Shown here piece by piece: positions 34,195 through 42,957 of a DNA stretch of 64,000 nt; positions within the stretch are counted from its first letter, which is position 1; each line of letters opens with the position of its first letter. The notes beneath the pieces are model-generated. The model was given only the letters and a program-made list of their open reading frames with translations. It made no database searches and was not told the DNA's origin. Position numbers and translations under genes: made by a program. The stretch covers positions 3,417,501-3,481,500 of the forward strand of contig NZ_CP091037.1 of the NCBI RefSeq assembly GCF_021534965.1, given 5' to 3'. Source of the stretch: Muricauda sp. SCSIO 65647. GTDB taxonomy: Bacteria > Bacteroidota > Bacteroidia > Flavobacteriales > Flavobacteriaceae.

Positions 34195-34656
34195 ATGCCA
34201 ACGTATCAAATCAAGGTCAACAGCGAACTAATGACTGTTGACGTAGCTGCTGATACCCCAGTGCTCTGGGTATTGCGCGATCATTTAGACTTGGTGGGGA
34301 CCAAATATGGCTGTGGGGTCGGTCTATGTGGGTCTTGTACCATACATGTCGACGGTGCGGCCATGCGAAGCTGCTCCTTGACCATGGAACAACTTGAGGG
34401 AAAATCAGTGACCACTATTGAAGGACTTTCTGAAGATGGAAGCCATCCGGTACAAATTGCTTGGAAAGAGGTCGATGTGCCGCAATGCGGCTATTGTCAA
34501 GCGGGCCAGATCATGACCGCTTCCGCTTTTCTCGAAGACAATCCGAATCCCACGGAAGATGAAATCAAGAGTGCCATGAATGGCAATATCTGTCGTTGCG
34601 CTGCTTACAATAGAATCTACAGGGCCGTCGAAAAGGCTGCTGAAAACATGGGCTAA
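34195..34656 (+). CDS. (2Fe-2S) subunit of a molybdenum hydroxylase, IorA-like
   Basis: 153 residues. It binds two [2Fe-2S] clusters: plant-ferredoxin type GCGVGLCGSC plus a later Cys in MRSCSL, and the second set CGYCQAGQ ... NICRCAAY. This is the small subunit of xanthine-oxidase-family enzymes, best matched to the isoquinoline 1-oxidoreductase alpha subunit because no FAD subunit gene follows. It passes electrons from the molybdenum subunit encoded 17 bases downstream. A TACCTTCA box lies about 40 bases upstream of the ATG, which begins a run of thirteen co-directional genes. Confidence 0.92.
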   Translation: MPTYQIKVNSELMTVDVAADTPVLWVLRDHLDLVGTKYGCGVGLCGSCTIHVDGAAMRSCSLTMEQLEGKSVTTIEGLSEDGSHPVQIAWKEVDVPQCGYCQAGQIMTASAFLEDNPNPTEDEIKSAMNGNICRCAAYNRIYRAVEKAAENMG

Positions 34657-34673
34657 CCTCTAAAGAAAAGACA

Positions 34674-36902
34674 ATGGCAACAAATCAAAATATGACAGTT
34701 AGCAGAAGGGCCTTCATGAGAACAACAGGTCTTGCAGGAGGCGGTATGCTCATAGGCTTTAACCTTTTTCAGGCCTGTAAGCCAAAGGCGGCACCACCGG
34801 TCGACCTTTCGCAATTGAACTACAACGACTTCAATGCCTTCATAGAAATTGCAGACAATGGGGCGGTAACGATATATTCACCAAATCCTGAAATAGGGCA
34901 GGGGGTCAAGACCTCTATGCCGATGATCATTGCAGAAGAGTTGGATGTGGCATGGAAGGATGTATATGTGAAACAAGGGGTGTTGGACACTGAGAACTAT
35001 ACCCGTCAAGTGGCTGGCGGCAGTCAGTCTATCCGTTTCGGGTGGGATGCGTTGCGGCAAACCGGTGCCACGGCCAAGCAGATGTTGGTGAATGCAGCCG
35101 CTGCACGCTGGGGCGTAGATGCATCAGAATGTACCGTAAGCGAAGGGGTCATTACCAATGCAGCAGGTGAGACCTTGGGCTATGGAGATGTGGTCAACGA
35201 TGCCGCCAATTTGGAAGTTCCTGAAGAGGTAGTGCTCAAGAAACCTAGTGAGTACAAGATCATCGGAAAAGATGCCCGCAACGTAGACATCGATAAAATC
35301 ATTACGGGACAACCGCTCTTCGGATTGGATTATAAGGTAGATGGAATGGTCTATGCTGCAGTGGCAAGGCCACCGGCCTTTGGGCAAACACTGGCGTCTT
35401 ATGACGATACAGAAGCCCGACAAATGCCGGGGGTCATAGATATTGTGACGATTGGCGAAAAAGCCCGCGGGCTATTGGAAAAAGACGAAAGAACGGGCAA
35501 TATTTTGTCTGGAAGTGATAAGGTGGCGGTCATTGCCGAGACCACATGGCAGGCCATGAAAGCCAAAGAAGCACTCAAGACCGTTTGGGAAGATGTCGAT
35601 AACTTGGAAAGTACTGCCGATCATGATAAAATCTTGACCGATTTGTTAGACGGCAACACGTTCGAGACCATGCGGTCTGATGGCAATGTCAAAAAGGCCT
35701 TTGCAGCGGCCGACCAAGTATTGGAACGTACTTATGAATCGCCGTTTCTTCCCCATAATTGTATGGAGCCCATGAACTTTTTTGCGCATGTGACCGATGA
35801 GAAGGTACACTTGGCAGGCCCCATACAGACCCCTGAATGGAAAGCGGGACTGGTCTCGACGATGCTCGATCGCGATCCGAAAGACATTCATTTAGAGATG
35901 ACCCGAATGGGCGGGGGCTTTGGGCGGAGGCTTTTCGGTGATTTTGTACTCGAAGCCGCCGAACTGTCCGACAAGATCAGAAAGCCTGTAAAAGTGGTGT
36001 ATTCGCGTGAAGATGATATGAACGATGGCATTTATCGTATGGCCATCAAATATCGTATCAAGGCAGGGGTCAAAGATGGTAAGGTAACGGCCTATCATTT
36101 AAAAGAAGCTGCCATTAATTCGAATATGTACGGTCTTATTCCGAACTTCTTTCCAGCAGGGGCCATAGAAAATTATCAAATTGACGCCGCGAATCACAAG
36201 AGCCCTATCACAACAGGGGCATGGCGTGCACCTTATACCAATTTCTTGGCCTACGCCGAGCAGAGCTTTTTCGATGAACTTGCCGAAATGATGGAAGTTG
36301 ACCGTGTACAGCTTCGATTAGACCTTTTGAAAAAGGTAGATGCGGCGGCCGATGAGCGTATTCAGTATTCTCCTGAAAGAATGATCAAGGTGGTAGAGAC
36401 CGCGGTCGAAAAATCAGGTTGGGGCCTGCAGCCAAAAGGCGTGTACCAAGGCTTTGTAAACTACTACTGCCATAATAGCCATGTTGCCGAGGTGGCCGAT
36501 GTGGTCATCGAAAACGGTGAGCCTGTGGTGAAAAAGGTGACCTGTGTGGTCGATTGTGGTATTGTGGTCAACCCACTTGGTGCCAAAAACCAAGCCGAAG
36601 GCGGTGTCATCGATGGTATCGGACATGCCATGTACGGTGATTTTGGTTTTGAAAACGGAAAGCCTTTGGCCAGTAATTTTGATCGGTATCGATTGATTCG
36701 AATGCAAGAGGTTCCCGAGGTCGAGGTGCATTTCATCAAAAACGACCTTTCACCAACGGGATTGGGCGAACCGACGCTTCCACCAGCTGGGGGCGCCATT
36801 GCCAATGCTTTCAAGGCGGCCACGGGCAATCGCTTGTACAAGCAGCCTTTTACCAAGACACCTGAATTGTTGAAACCACAAAAACAGGAAATCATAGGAT
36901 AG
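34674..36902 (+). CDS. Molybdopterin-binding subunit of a molybdenum hydroxylase, IorB-like
   Basis: 742 residues. The N-terminus has a twin-arginine signal (SRRAFMRTTGLAGG) and a Cys in FQACK that could be lipidated, so the folded holoenzyme is probably exported by Tat with its partner. Molybdenum-binding segments include EIGQGVKTSMP, MGGGFGRR, TGAWRAPYTNF and GLGEPTLPPAGGAIANA, whose Glu is the expected catalytic base. The lack of an FAD subunit points to IorAB or aldehyde-oxidase types using other electron acceptors. Substrate unknown. It is followed within 3 bases by moaD. Confidence 0.92.
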   Translation: MATNQNMTVSRRAFMRTTGLAGGGMLIGFNLFQACKPKAAPPVDLSQLNYNDFNAFIEIADNGAVTIYSPNPEIGQGVKTSMPMIIAEELDVAWKDVYVKQGVLDTENYTRQVAGGSQSIRFGWDALRQTGATAKQMLVNAAAARWGVDASECTVSEGVITNAAGETLGYGDVVNDAANLEVPEEVVLKKPSEYKIIGKDARNVDIDKIITGQPLFGLDYKVDGMVYAAVARPPAFGQTLASYDDTEARQMPGVIDIVTIGEKARGLLEKDERTGNILSGSDKVAVIAETTWQAMKAKEALKTVWEDVDNLESTADHDKILTDLLDGNTFETMRSDGNVKKAFAAADQVLERTYESPFLPHNCMEPMNFFAHVTDEKVHLAGPIQTPEWKAGLVSTMLDRDPKDIHLEMTRMGGGFGRRLFGDFVLEAAELSDKIRKPVKVVYSREDDMNDGIYRMAIKYRIKAGVKDGKVTAYHLKEAAINSNMYGLIPNFFPAGAIENYQIDAANHKSPITTGAWRAPYTNFLAYAEQSFFDELAEMMEVDRVQLRLDLLKKVDAAADERIQYSPERMIKVVETAVEKSGWGLQPKGVYQGFVNYYCHNSHVAEVADVVIENGEPVVKKVTCVVDCGIVVNPLGAKNQAEGGVIDGIGHAMYGDFGFENGKPLASNFDRYRLIRMQEVPEVEVHFIKNDLSPTGLGEPTLPPAGGAIANAFKAATGNRLYKQPFTKTPELLKPQKQEIIG

Positions 36903-36904
36903 AT

Positions 36905-37159
36905 ATGACCGTATTGCTATTTGGGGTTACCAAAGACATCATTGGTAGCCCCACCTTATCTATACCGACAGCAAGTATCACAGGTAAAAAAGTACCTAAA
37001 ACAGTGGGTGAGTTACGTATGTATTTGGGAAAGCTTTATCCAAGATTGAACAAGCTGTCGTCGTTGGCGATCGCCGTCAACAATTCATACGCCAAAGACG
37101 AAAAGGAAATCAACTCATACGATGAAATTGCCTTGATCCCACCGGTAAGTGGAGGATGA
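36905..37159 (+). CDS. moaD: Molybdopterin synthase small subunit
   Basis: 84 residues. Ubiquitin-like fold ending in the required Gly-Gly (PPVSGG), which is adenylated and thiocarboxylated to supply sulfur for the dithiolene of molybdopterin. The middle shows KKVPKTVGELRMYLGKLYP and AIAVNNSYA, as in MoaD. It begins 3 bases after the molybdenum-subunit gene. Its activating enzyme (MoeB-like) is further along the run, but no MoaE partner gene is in the window. Confidence 0.88.
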   Translation: MTVLLFGVTKDIIGSPTLSIPTASITGKKVPKTVGELRMYLGKLYPRLNKLSSLAIAVNNSYAKDEKEINSYDEIALIPPVSGG

Positions 37160-37163
37160 AACC

Positions 37164-37799
37164 ATGGATTATCTGCAGCACACCACATATTTAGATCACG
37201 GGTCAGCGAGTATCCAAAACCTGATTCAAGAATTTAAGAAAGATACGCTCACCAATCTGGAAAAGGCGATTGGCATATATCTGAAAATCAGGGATGGTTG
37301 GCGGTACAATCCTTACAACATCAGCCTCGACGAAAAAAAATATGTGGCCAGTGCCATCGCACAAAAAGAGGAAGGGCATTGTGTCGATAAAGCCATTTTG
37401 TTGACCGCTTGTCTCAGAGGTCTGGGCATACCCGCCAGAATACGATTGGCAAAGGTCACCAACCATATCGCGGTAGATCGTTTGATGGAACGGTTCGGGT
37501 CGAATGTGCTGACCCCGCATGGAATGGTCGATGTTCACTTGAACGGAAAGTGGATCAAGGCCACACCCGCCTTCAACAAAGAGTTGTGCGAGAAATGCAA
37601 CGTTACACCTTTGGAATTTGATGGAGAGAACGACTCCGTTTTTCAAGAATTCAATTCAGAAGGCGCTATTTTTATGGAGTATATGGAAGACTATGGACAT
37701 TTTGAGGATGTACCCTTGGCGTTCATGATCCAGAACTTAAAGGATAATTACCCAGACGTGTTCATCGATGAAAACGGAGTGGTCGAATATCGATTTTGA
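37164..37799 (+). CDS. Transglutaminase-like cysteine protein
   Basis: 211 residues from ATG 37164; a GTG at 37149 is possible but overlaps moaD. The transglutaminase/protease-like triad is visible: Cys in EEGHCVDKA (followed by an acidic helix and RGLGIPARIRLAKV), His in TPHGMVDVHLNGKW, and the strand WIKATPAFN, where Asp is replaced. Cytosolic, no signal. Such proteins can be proteases or peptide-bond formers. Its place between moaD and moaA, 4 bases after moaD, is unusual; it might act on MoaD or the hydroxylase (speculation). Confidence 0.75.
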   Translation: MDYLQHTTYLDHGSASIQNLIQEFKKDTLTNLEKAIGIYLKIRDGWRYNPYNISLDEKKYVASAIAQKEEGHCVDKAILLTACLRGLGIPARIRLAKVTNHIAVDRLMERFGSNVLTPHGMVDVHLNGKWIKATPAFNKELCEKCNVTPLEFDGENDSVFQEFNSEGAIFMEYMEDYGHFEDVPLAFMIQNLKDNYPDVFIDENGVVEYRF

Positions 37800-37811
37800 T
37801 AAACAATATAA

Positions 37812-38795
37812 ATGTTGGTAGACAATCATAATAGAACCATTAACTATTTACGGCTGGCCGTAACAGATCGTTGCAATTTACGCTGCAATTACTGCATGCC
37901 TTCAGAAGGCATCGATTTTGCAAAAAATGATAAGTTATTGACCATTGATGAACTGTGTCAGGTCGCTGAAATATTGGTGGACCAGGGAATCGACAAAATC
38001 AGGATCACGGGTGGGGAACCTTTTGTGCGCAAAGACCTGATGGTGCTGTTGCAACATCTGACCACCTTGAAAGAATTGAAAGATATCTCGGTCACCACCA
38101 ATGCCACATTGATCGGGCCGCATATCGATCAGCTGAAACAATTGGGCATTAAAAACATCAACGTAAGTCTTGATGCCATTAACCGAGAAACTTTTGAGCG
38201 TATAACAAGGCGCAATCAGTATGATACCGTGCATAACAATTTGATCCGTTTGATTTCTGAAGGGTTCAACGTGCGCATCAATTTTATTGTGTTGGATGGG
38301 CAGAACGAACAAGATATCTTGTCCATATTGGAGTTGATGAAACATTATCCGGTTTCCGTGCGGTTTTTGGAGGAAATGCCCTTTAACGGGGGTAGCAAGA
38401 CCTTCCAGAAAATCAAATGGGACTATAAGGCCATTCTAGCGCACATTGCCGATGCCTATCCAAACCATAGGAAGCTGGAATCACCTGCCACCTCTACCTC
38501 CATCAACTATCAAATCGAGGGGCACAGGAGCACCTTCGGGTTGATTCCCTCGTTTAGCCGTACATTTTGTGGTAGCTGCAATCGGTTGCGCATTACGGCC
38601 ACAGGCGATGTCATTACCTGCCTGTACGGAAAGCCCAAAGCGAACCTTAGGGACATTATCAGGGGTGAAAATGCGAGGGAAAATAGTAAAGCAAAAATTT
38701 TGGAAGCGGTCGGAAGCCGTGCCAAAACAGGATTTGATGCACAAAAAGAAAATAAAAAGGTATTTGACAGTTCGATGACCTCGATCGGGGGATAA
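37812..38795 (+). CDS. moaA: GTP 3',8-cyclase
   Basis: 327 residues. Radical-SAM enzyme for the first step of molybdenum cofactor synthesis, acting with MoaC to form cyclic pyranopterin. The SAM cluster motif is CNLRCNYC near residue 21, with ITGGEPFVR (GGE motif) and VSLDAINRETFERI. The second cluster is bound by FCGSCNRLRIT ... VITCLYG near 260-280. The C-terminus ends in Gly-Gly, which is required in MoaA. MoaC is not in the window. Confidence 0.95.
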   Translation: MLVDNHNRTINYLRLAVTDRCNLRCNYCMPSEGIDFAKNDKLLTIDELCQVAEILVDQGIDKIRITGGEPFVRKDLMVLLQHLTTLKELKDISVTTNATLIGPHIDQLKQLGIKNINVSLDAINRETFERITRRNQYDTVHNNLIRLISEGFNVRINFIVLDGQNEQDILSILELMKHYPVSVRFLEEMPFNGGSKTFQKIKWDYKAILAHIADAYPNHRKLESPATSTSINYQIEGHRSTFGLIPSFSRTFCGSCNRLRITATGDVITCLYGKPKANLRDIIRGENARENSKAKILEAVGSRAKTGFDAQKENKKVFDSSMTSIGG

Positions 38796-38852
38796 TCGAA
38801 AGCAAACGTATCCAATATGCCGAGGTAATTGGGTCATATCAAAAAACGGATC

Positions 38853-40496
38853 ATGAAAAAAACAGTTCTCTTCTTGACTTTTTTACTGTGTTGGCAACTT
38901 AATGCACAAAACACCCTTACCAGTGAAAATTGGAAGACTGACCTGCGCTTTCTTCAGAAAACCGTTCATGAAGAGTACCCCTTTCTCTTCAAAAAGATTA
39001 CTGCCGAAGACTTTGATGCCGCGGTAGAAAAGTTTCATGATGCCATTCCCAATATGCAAGATCATGAGATATTGGTGGGCTTTGCAAAAATTATCGCCCT
39101 GTTCAAGTACGGCCATACAAGGGTTGGTTTCAGGGATGGTCCGGTGCCCTATCACCAATTACCCATATACACGCGAGAGTTCCCCGAGGGGACCTATATC
39201 ACAGGGACACACGAAGATTATGGGACGCTTGTGGGTGCCAAGATCTTGGCCGTTGAAAACAAGCCCATGGCCGATGTCTTGAAGGCCATTTACCCAGTGG
39301 TGCCCGCTGAAAACGACCAATTCTTCAAGGCATATGGTGGTCTCTATCTAGTGATACCCGAAGTATTGCATGCCCAGGGCATCACAGAGACGCTTCAGCA
39401 AGAAATCGATTTCAGCCTTGAAAAGGATGGCAAAACATTCAGTGCAACCATTCTAGCAAAGGAAGCAGGTGATATTCCGATGGCCTATGGCGAGGTGAAG
39501 CCAGGAACGAATTGGGTGAGCGTACGTGATCTTGAGAGCAATCCCCTGTATCTCAAAGACCTCGATAAGATATACTACTATGAGTATCTGCCCCAAGAAA
39601 AAGCGCTCTACGTAAGGCACAGCCAGATTCAAGATGACCCTTCAGAAGATATACCCACTTTTTATAAGCGGGTGTTCGATTTTGTCGAGAACAATGAGGT
39701 CGAAAAACTGATCATCGATGTGCGGTTGAACGGGGGCGGCAACAATTATAAGAACAAGCCCATTATTACCGGGACCATTGAGCAACAAAAAATCAACCAA
39801 AAAGGCAAGTTGTTTGTCATCATTGGCCGACGTACCTTTTCTGCTTGTCAGAACTTGGTCAATGAATTCAGTAATTACACCAATGCCATTTTTGTGGGCG
39901 AGCCCACCGCTGAAAACATCAACTTTTATGGTGACAATAGACGTGTAGACCTACCCAACAGTAAACTGCCGATGTATTTGTCATTCGCTTGGTGGCAAGA
40001 CAAGCCCCAATGGGAGAATGGCCCCTATACGGCCCCACATTTGGCGGTCGAGATGGGGTTTGACGATTACCGTTCAAACCGTGACCCGGTACTTGAGAAA
40101 GCACTGGGCTTCAACAGTGCCGATTTCATCATAGACCCCATGGCTTATTTGAGAGGCCTGTTCATGGAGAACAAATTGGATTTGCTGAGAACTGAGGCAA
40201 TGCGTCTTGTGAAGGACCCGCAGTACAGATTTGTGAAATTCGAAGATGAATTCAACAAGGCAGGTTACAACCTATTGGACTCAAAACAAATAGAGGGGGC
40301 CATCTTTGTGCTTCAGGCGAATACTGAATTGTTTCCCGAATCGGCCAATACATGGGACTCTTTGGCAGAGGCCTACTGGAAAGCTGGTGATGCCATCAAG
40401 GCTCGGGAGTATTACCAGAAGGCCATTGACCTTGATCCCCAAGGTCCCATAGGTGACAATGCGCGAAACATGTTAAAAAAGATGGACAAAAAATAA
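38853..40496 (+). CDS. Exported S41-family peptidase-like protein with C-terminal TPRs
   Basis: 547 residues from ATG 38853, with a signal peptide ending LNAQ; an upstream start at 38829 adds only eight residues. The S41 (CPP/tricorn core) region has YGHTRVG, LIIDVRLNGGGN, FVIIGRRTFSACQNLVNEF with the probable nucleophile Ser, and AIFVGEPTAEN. Residues about 470-545 are TPR helices. Found mid-run between moaA and mobA with 57- and 24-base gaps, so its role may be unrelated to cofactor synthesis, or it may process exported hydroxylase components (speculation). Confidence 0.82.
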   Translation: MKKTVLFLTFLLCWQLNAQNTLTSENWKTDLRFLQKTVHEEYPFLFKKITAEDFDAAVEKFHDAIPNMQDHEILVGFAKIIALFKYGHTRVGFRDGPVPYHQLPIYTREFPEGTYITGTHEDYGTLVGAKILAVENKPMADVLKAIYPVVPAENDQFFKAYGGLYLVIPEVLHAQGITETLQQEIDFSLEKDGKTFSATILAKEAGDIPMAYGEVKPGTNWVSVRDLESNPLYLKDLDKIYYYEYLPQEKALYVRHSQIQDDPSEDIPTFYKRVFDFVENNEVEKLIIDVRLNGGGNNYKNKPIITGTIEQQKINQKGKLFVIIGRRTFSACQNLVNEFSNYTNAIFVGEPTAENINFYGDNRRVDLPNSKLPMYLSFAWWQDKPQWENGPYTAPHLAVEMGFDDYRSNRDPVLEKALGFNSADFIIDPMAYLRGLFMENKLDLLRTEAMRLVKDPQYRFVKFEDEFNKAGYNLLDSKQIEGAIFVLQANTELFPESANTWDSLAEAYWKAGDAIKAREYYQKAIDLDPQGPIGDNARNMLKKMDKK

Positions 40497-40520
40497 CGGG
40501 TTCGACCAACTGTAAAATAT

Positions 40521-41117
40521 ATGTCAAATAATAGCACATCACCATTGTACGGTCTGATTCTCTCAGGAGGTAAAAGTACCCGAATGGGCGAAGACAAAGG
40601 CTTATTGGATTATCACGGTATTCCTCAACGAGAATATCTCTATGGGTTATTGGAAAACTTGGGATTGCCTTGCTACCTAAGTATTCGGCTTGATCAAAAA
40701 AACAATATCCCCAATAATTTCAAGGTCATTGTTGATAATGACCGTTATCGCGGGCCCTTTAATGGTATGCTGACCGCACATGCTACATATCCCAGAGCGG
40801 CTTGGCTGGTATTGGCCTGTGATTTGCCCTTGTTGAACAAGGTGGCGCTCAAGAATCTCGTTTTGAAACGAAACACGAACAAAACGGCCACGGCCTATGC
40901 CACCAACGCGAGCAGTCTGCCAGAGCCCTTGGTGGCGATTTGGGAACCGACTGGTCTGCAAAAGGCAAAAGAATACTTGAAGACGGCAGAAAGTAGTTGT
41001 CCGAGAAAATATCTTATCAATTCAGATACCGAACTTGTATTTCCCGAGCGCGATGAAGTACTGTATAACGCCAATTCGCTATCAGAGTATCAATTTGCCA
41101 AATCAAAGTTGAGGTAA
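40521..41117 (+). CDS. mobA: Molybdenum cofactor guanylyltransferase
   Basis: 198 residues. The N-terminal LILSGGKSTRMGEDKGLL is the nucleotide-binding signature of MobA; LVLACDLPLL carries the metal-binding Asp, and RYRGPFNGML and LPEPLVAIWEP fit the family. MobA attaches GMP to molybdopterin. A second nucleotidyltransferase of the MocA type lies at the end of the run, so the two may make different dinucleotide forms, or this one may serve other enzymes. Its stop overlaps the next start by one base. Confidence 0.87.
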   Translation: MSNNSTSPLYGLILSGGKSTRMGEDKGLLDYHGIPQREYLYGLLENLGLPCYLSIRLDQKNNIPNNFKVIVDNDRYRGPFNGMLTAHATYPRAAWLVLACDLPLLNKVALKNLVLKRNTNKTATAYATNASSLPEPLVAIWEPTGLQKAKEYLKTAESSCPRKYLINSDTELVFPERDEVLYNANSLSEYQFAKSKLR

Positions 41118-42184
41118 TGGCCAACGATCGCTACATAAGACACCAGCAATTGAAGGACTTTGGTTCTGAGGGTCAAGCAAAACTTACGCAAGCCAGCGTA
41201 TTGGTGGTGGGCCTTGGTGGATTGGGACTGCCGGTCGTGCAATACTTGAATGCGATGGGCGTCGGCACATTGGGTTTGGTCGAACAAGATTTGGTTGAAA
41301 AACATAACCTACAGCGGCAGGTACTCTATTCTGAAAACGATGTGGGAAAACCAAAACTCGAAGTGGCGCTTGATAAACTGGCAGGCCAAAATACGACCAC
41401 CGACCTAGTGCCTTTTGATACTTTTTTGACCAAACATAATGCGCTGCAAATCATTGAAGGGTTTGATGTGGTGGTCGATGCCACCGACAATTTTGCCACT
41501 CGATATTTGATAAACGATGTCTGTGTGATGCTTCACAAACCTTTTGTATATGGTGCTTTGCATGGTTTTGAGGGGCAGGTCAGTGTCTTCAACCATAAAG
41601 AAGGGCCAACCTATCGTTGCCTTTTTCCTAAAATGCCAAGGGCCGATGAAGTGCCGAACTGCGATGAAAACGGAGTGCTGGGGGTGCTGCCGGGCATCAT
41701 AGGTACTTTGCAAGCGCTAGAGACCGTAAAGGTCATTACGGGCATAGGTGAGGTACTAGCAGGCAAATTGTTGGTATACGAAGGTCTTACGCAAACGGTG
41801 CAAAAAATACGTTTTGCGGTAAATCCCGAGAACAAAAAAATCAACGAACTGCAAGCATCCTACGGCATTGCGTACTGTGAAAGCACATTGTCTTTGAGTG
41901 CCAAAGAATTTGCCGAACGGCTGAAAACCAAAAAATTGCAGGTAATCGATGTTCGAAACCCCGATGAGTACAACGATTATCATCTCGATGGGGCAAAGAA
42001 CATTCCCCTGCATGAACTGCCCACAAGAATTCATGAAATAAATTTTGGTGCAACAGTGTATCTTATCTGTCAATCAGGAAAACGAAGTGCTGCGGCCCTT
42101 GAAATAGTGCGAAAAGAAAAACCAAAAGCATCAATTTTGCATATCTTGGGCGGAATGGACAAAACCGCACCTCTATGTCTTTAG
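41117..42184 (+). CDS. moeB: MoeB/ThiF-like adenylyltransferase with C-terminal rhodanese domain
   Basis: 355 residues. An E1-like domain (1-245) has VVGLGGLGLPVVQYLNAMGVG, the Arg in HNLQRQVLY and DATDNFATRY, and should adenylate the C-terminus of MoaD. The rhodanese domain (about 255-355) shows VIDVRNPDEYNDYHLDGAKN and the active Cys in LICQSGKRS, giving a MOCS3-like enzyme that both activates and sulfurates MoaD. Three of the four usual structural-zinc cysteines are missing (TYRC instead of CYRC, and no C-terminal CxxC). It overlaps mobA by 1 base and the permease gene by 10. Confidence 0.88.
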   Translation: MANDRYIRHQQLKDFGSEGQAKLTQASVLVVGLGGLGLPVVQYLNAMGVGTLGLVEQDLVEKHNLQRQVLYSENDVGKPKLEVALDKLAGQNTTTDLVPFDTFLTKHNALQIIEGFDVVVDATDNFATRYLINDVCVMLHKPFVYGALHGFEGQVSVFNHKEGPTYRCLFPKMPRADEVPNCDENGVLGVLPGIIGTLQALETVKVITGIGEVLAGKLLVYEGLTQTVQKIRFAVNPENKKINELQASYGIAYCESTLSLSAKEFAERLKTKKLQVIDVRNPDEYNDYHLDGAKNIPLHELPTRIHEINFGATVYLICQSGKRSAAALEIVRKEKPKASILHILGGMDKTAPLCL

Positions 42185-42957
42185 CCACCGGAGAATTTGT
42201 GGGCCTTATGGCCATCTTTTTTATAATTGCGCTTCTCTATTCAAGTGTGGGTTTTGGAGGTGGGTCAAGCTATTTGGCCATTTTGGCCTTGGTGCTGACC
42301 AGCTTTTTTGTGATTCGCAGTACCGCGCTGCTATGCAATCTAGCGGTGGTCTCGGGTAGCTGTTACTTGTATTTTCAAAGAGGGCACTTACAGTTAAAAA
42401 AATTTCTTCCCTTTGTCGTGACCAGTGTTCCCATGGCGTTCTTGGGGGCATCTTTTAGACTTAAAGAGAACGTCTTTTTTATCATTTTGGGCATTAGCCT
42501 TATCGCTTCTGCCATTGCCTTGGCCATGCAGACGATACAGTTGAAAACTGATTTTGAACCAAAGCGGTACCCATCCTATCTCCTGTATTTGTTGGGAGGT
42601 GGCATCGGACTGCTTTCAGGTCTGGTAGGTATAGGGGGTGGTATTTTTTTGGCGCCTGTGTTGAACTATCTTAAGTGGGACAGGCCCTTGGTCATTGCCG
42701 CGCTGGCCAGTTTTTTTATTTTGGTAAATTCCGTTTCTGGATTGACCGGATTGGCCCTTGCGGGCACTTTCGAATGGTTTTGGCCCGAGATAGGCATACT
42801 GTTGGCCGTGGTCATTATTGGAGGGCAGATAGGTGTGCGGTTGAGCCTGGGCCAGTTTTCGGCTAAGACAATCCGTCTGATTACCGCACTTTTGGTTTTT
42901 GTGGTCGGTGTAAGGGTATTGTTGGATAATGGATGGCAATTGAATGTATTCAGATGA
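42175..42957 (+). CDS. TauE/SafE-family membrane permease
   Basis: 260 residues with about eight hydrophobic helices. Family features: GFGGGSSYLAILAL near the N-terminus and the inverted repeat GLLSGLVGIGGGIFLAPVL past the middle. TauE/SafE proteins move sulfite, sulfoacetate or other small anions. Lying inside the cofactor run and overlapping both moeB and moeA, it may move a sulfur or oxyanion compound connected with cofactor or hydroxylase function, but no substrate can be assigned. It is not a ModB-type molybdate permease. Confidence 0.85.
   Translation: MSLATGEFVGLMAIFFIIALLYSSVGFGGGSSYLAILALVLTSFFVIRSTALLCNLAVVSGSCYLYFQRGHLQLKKFLPFVVTSVPMAFLGASFRLKENVFFIILGISLIASAIALAMQTIQLKTDFEPKRYPSYLLYLLGGGIGLLSGLVGIGGGIFLAPVLNYLKWDRPLVIAALASFFILVNSVSGLTGLALAGTFEWFWPEIGILLAVVIIGGQIGVRLSLGQFSAKTIRLITALLVFVVGVRVLLDNGWQLNVFR

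Noticed and set aside
34195-36902. Carbon monoxide dehydrogenase (CoxSL) identity
   Set aside because: There is no FAD-binding CoxM gene and the large subunit has a twin-arginine signal, fitting IorAB-type enzymes better.
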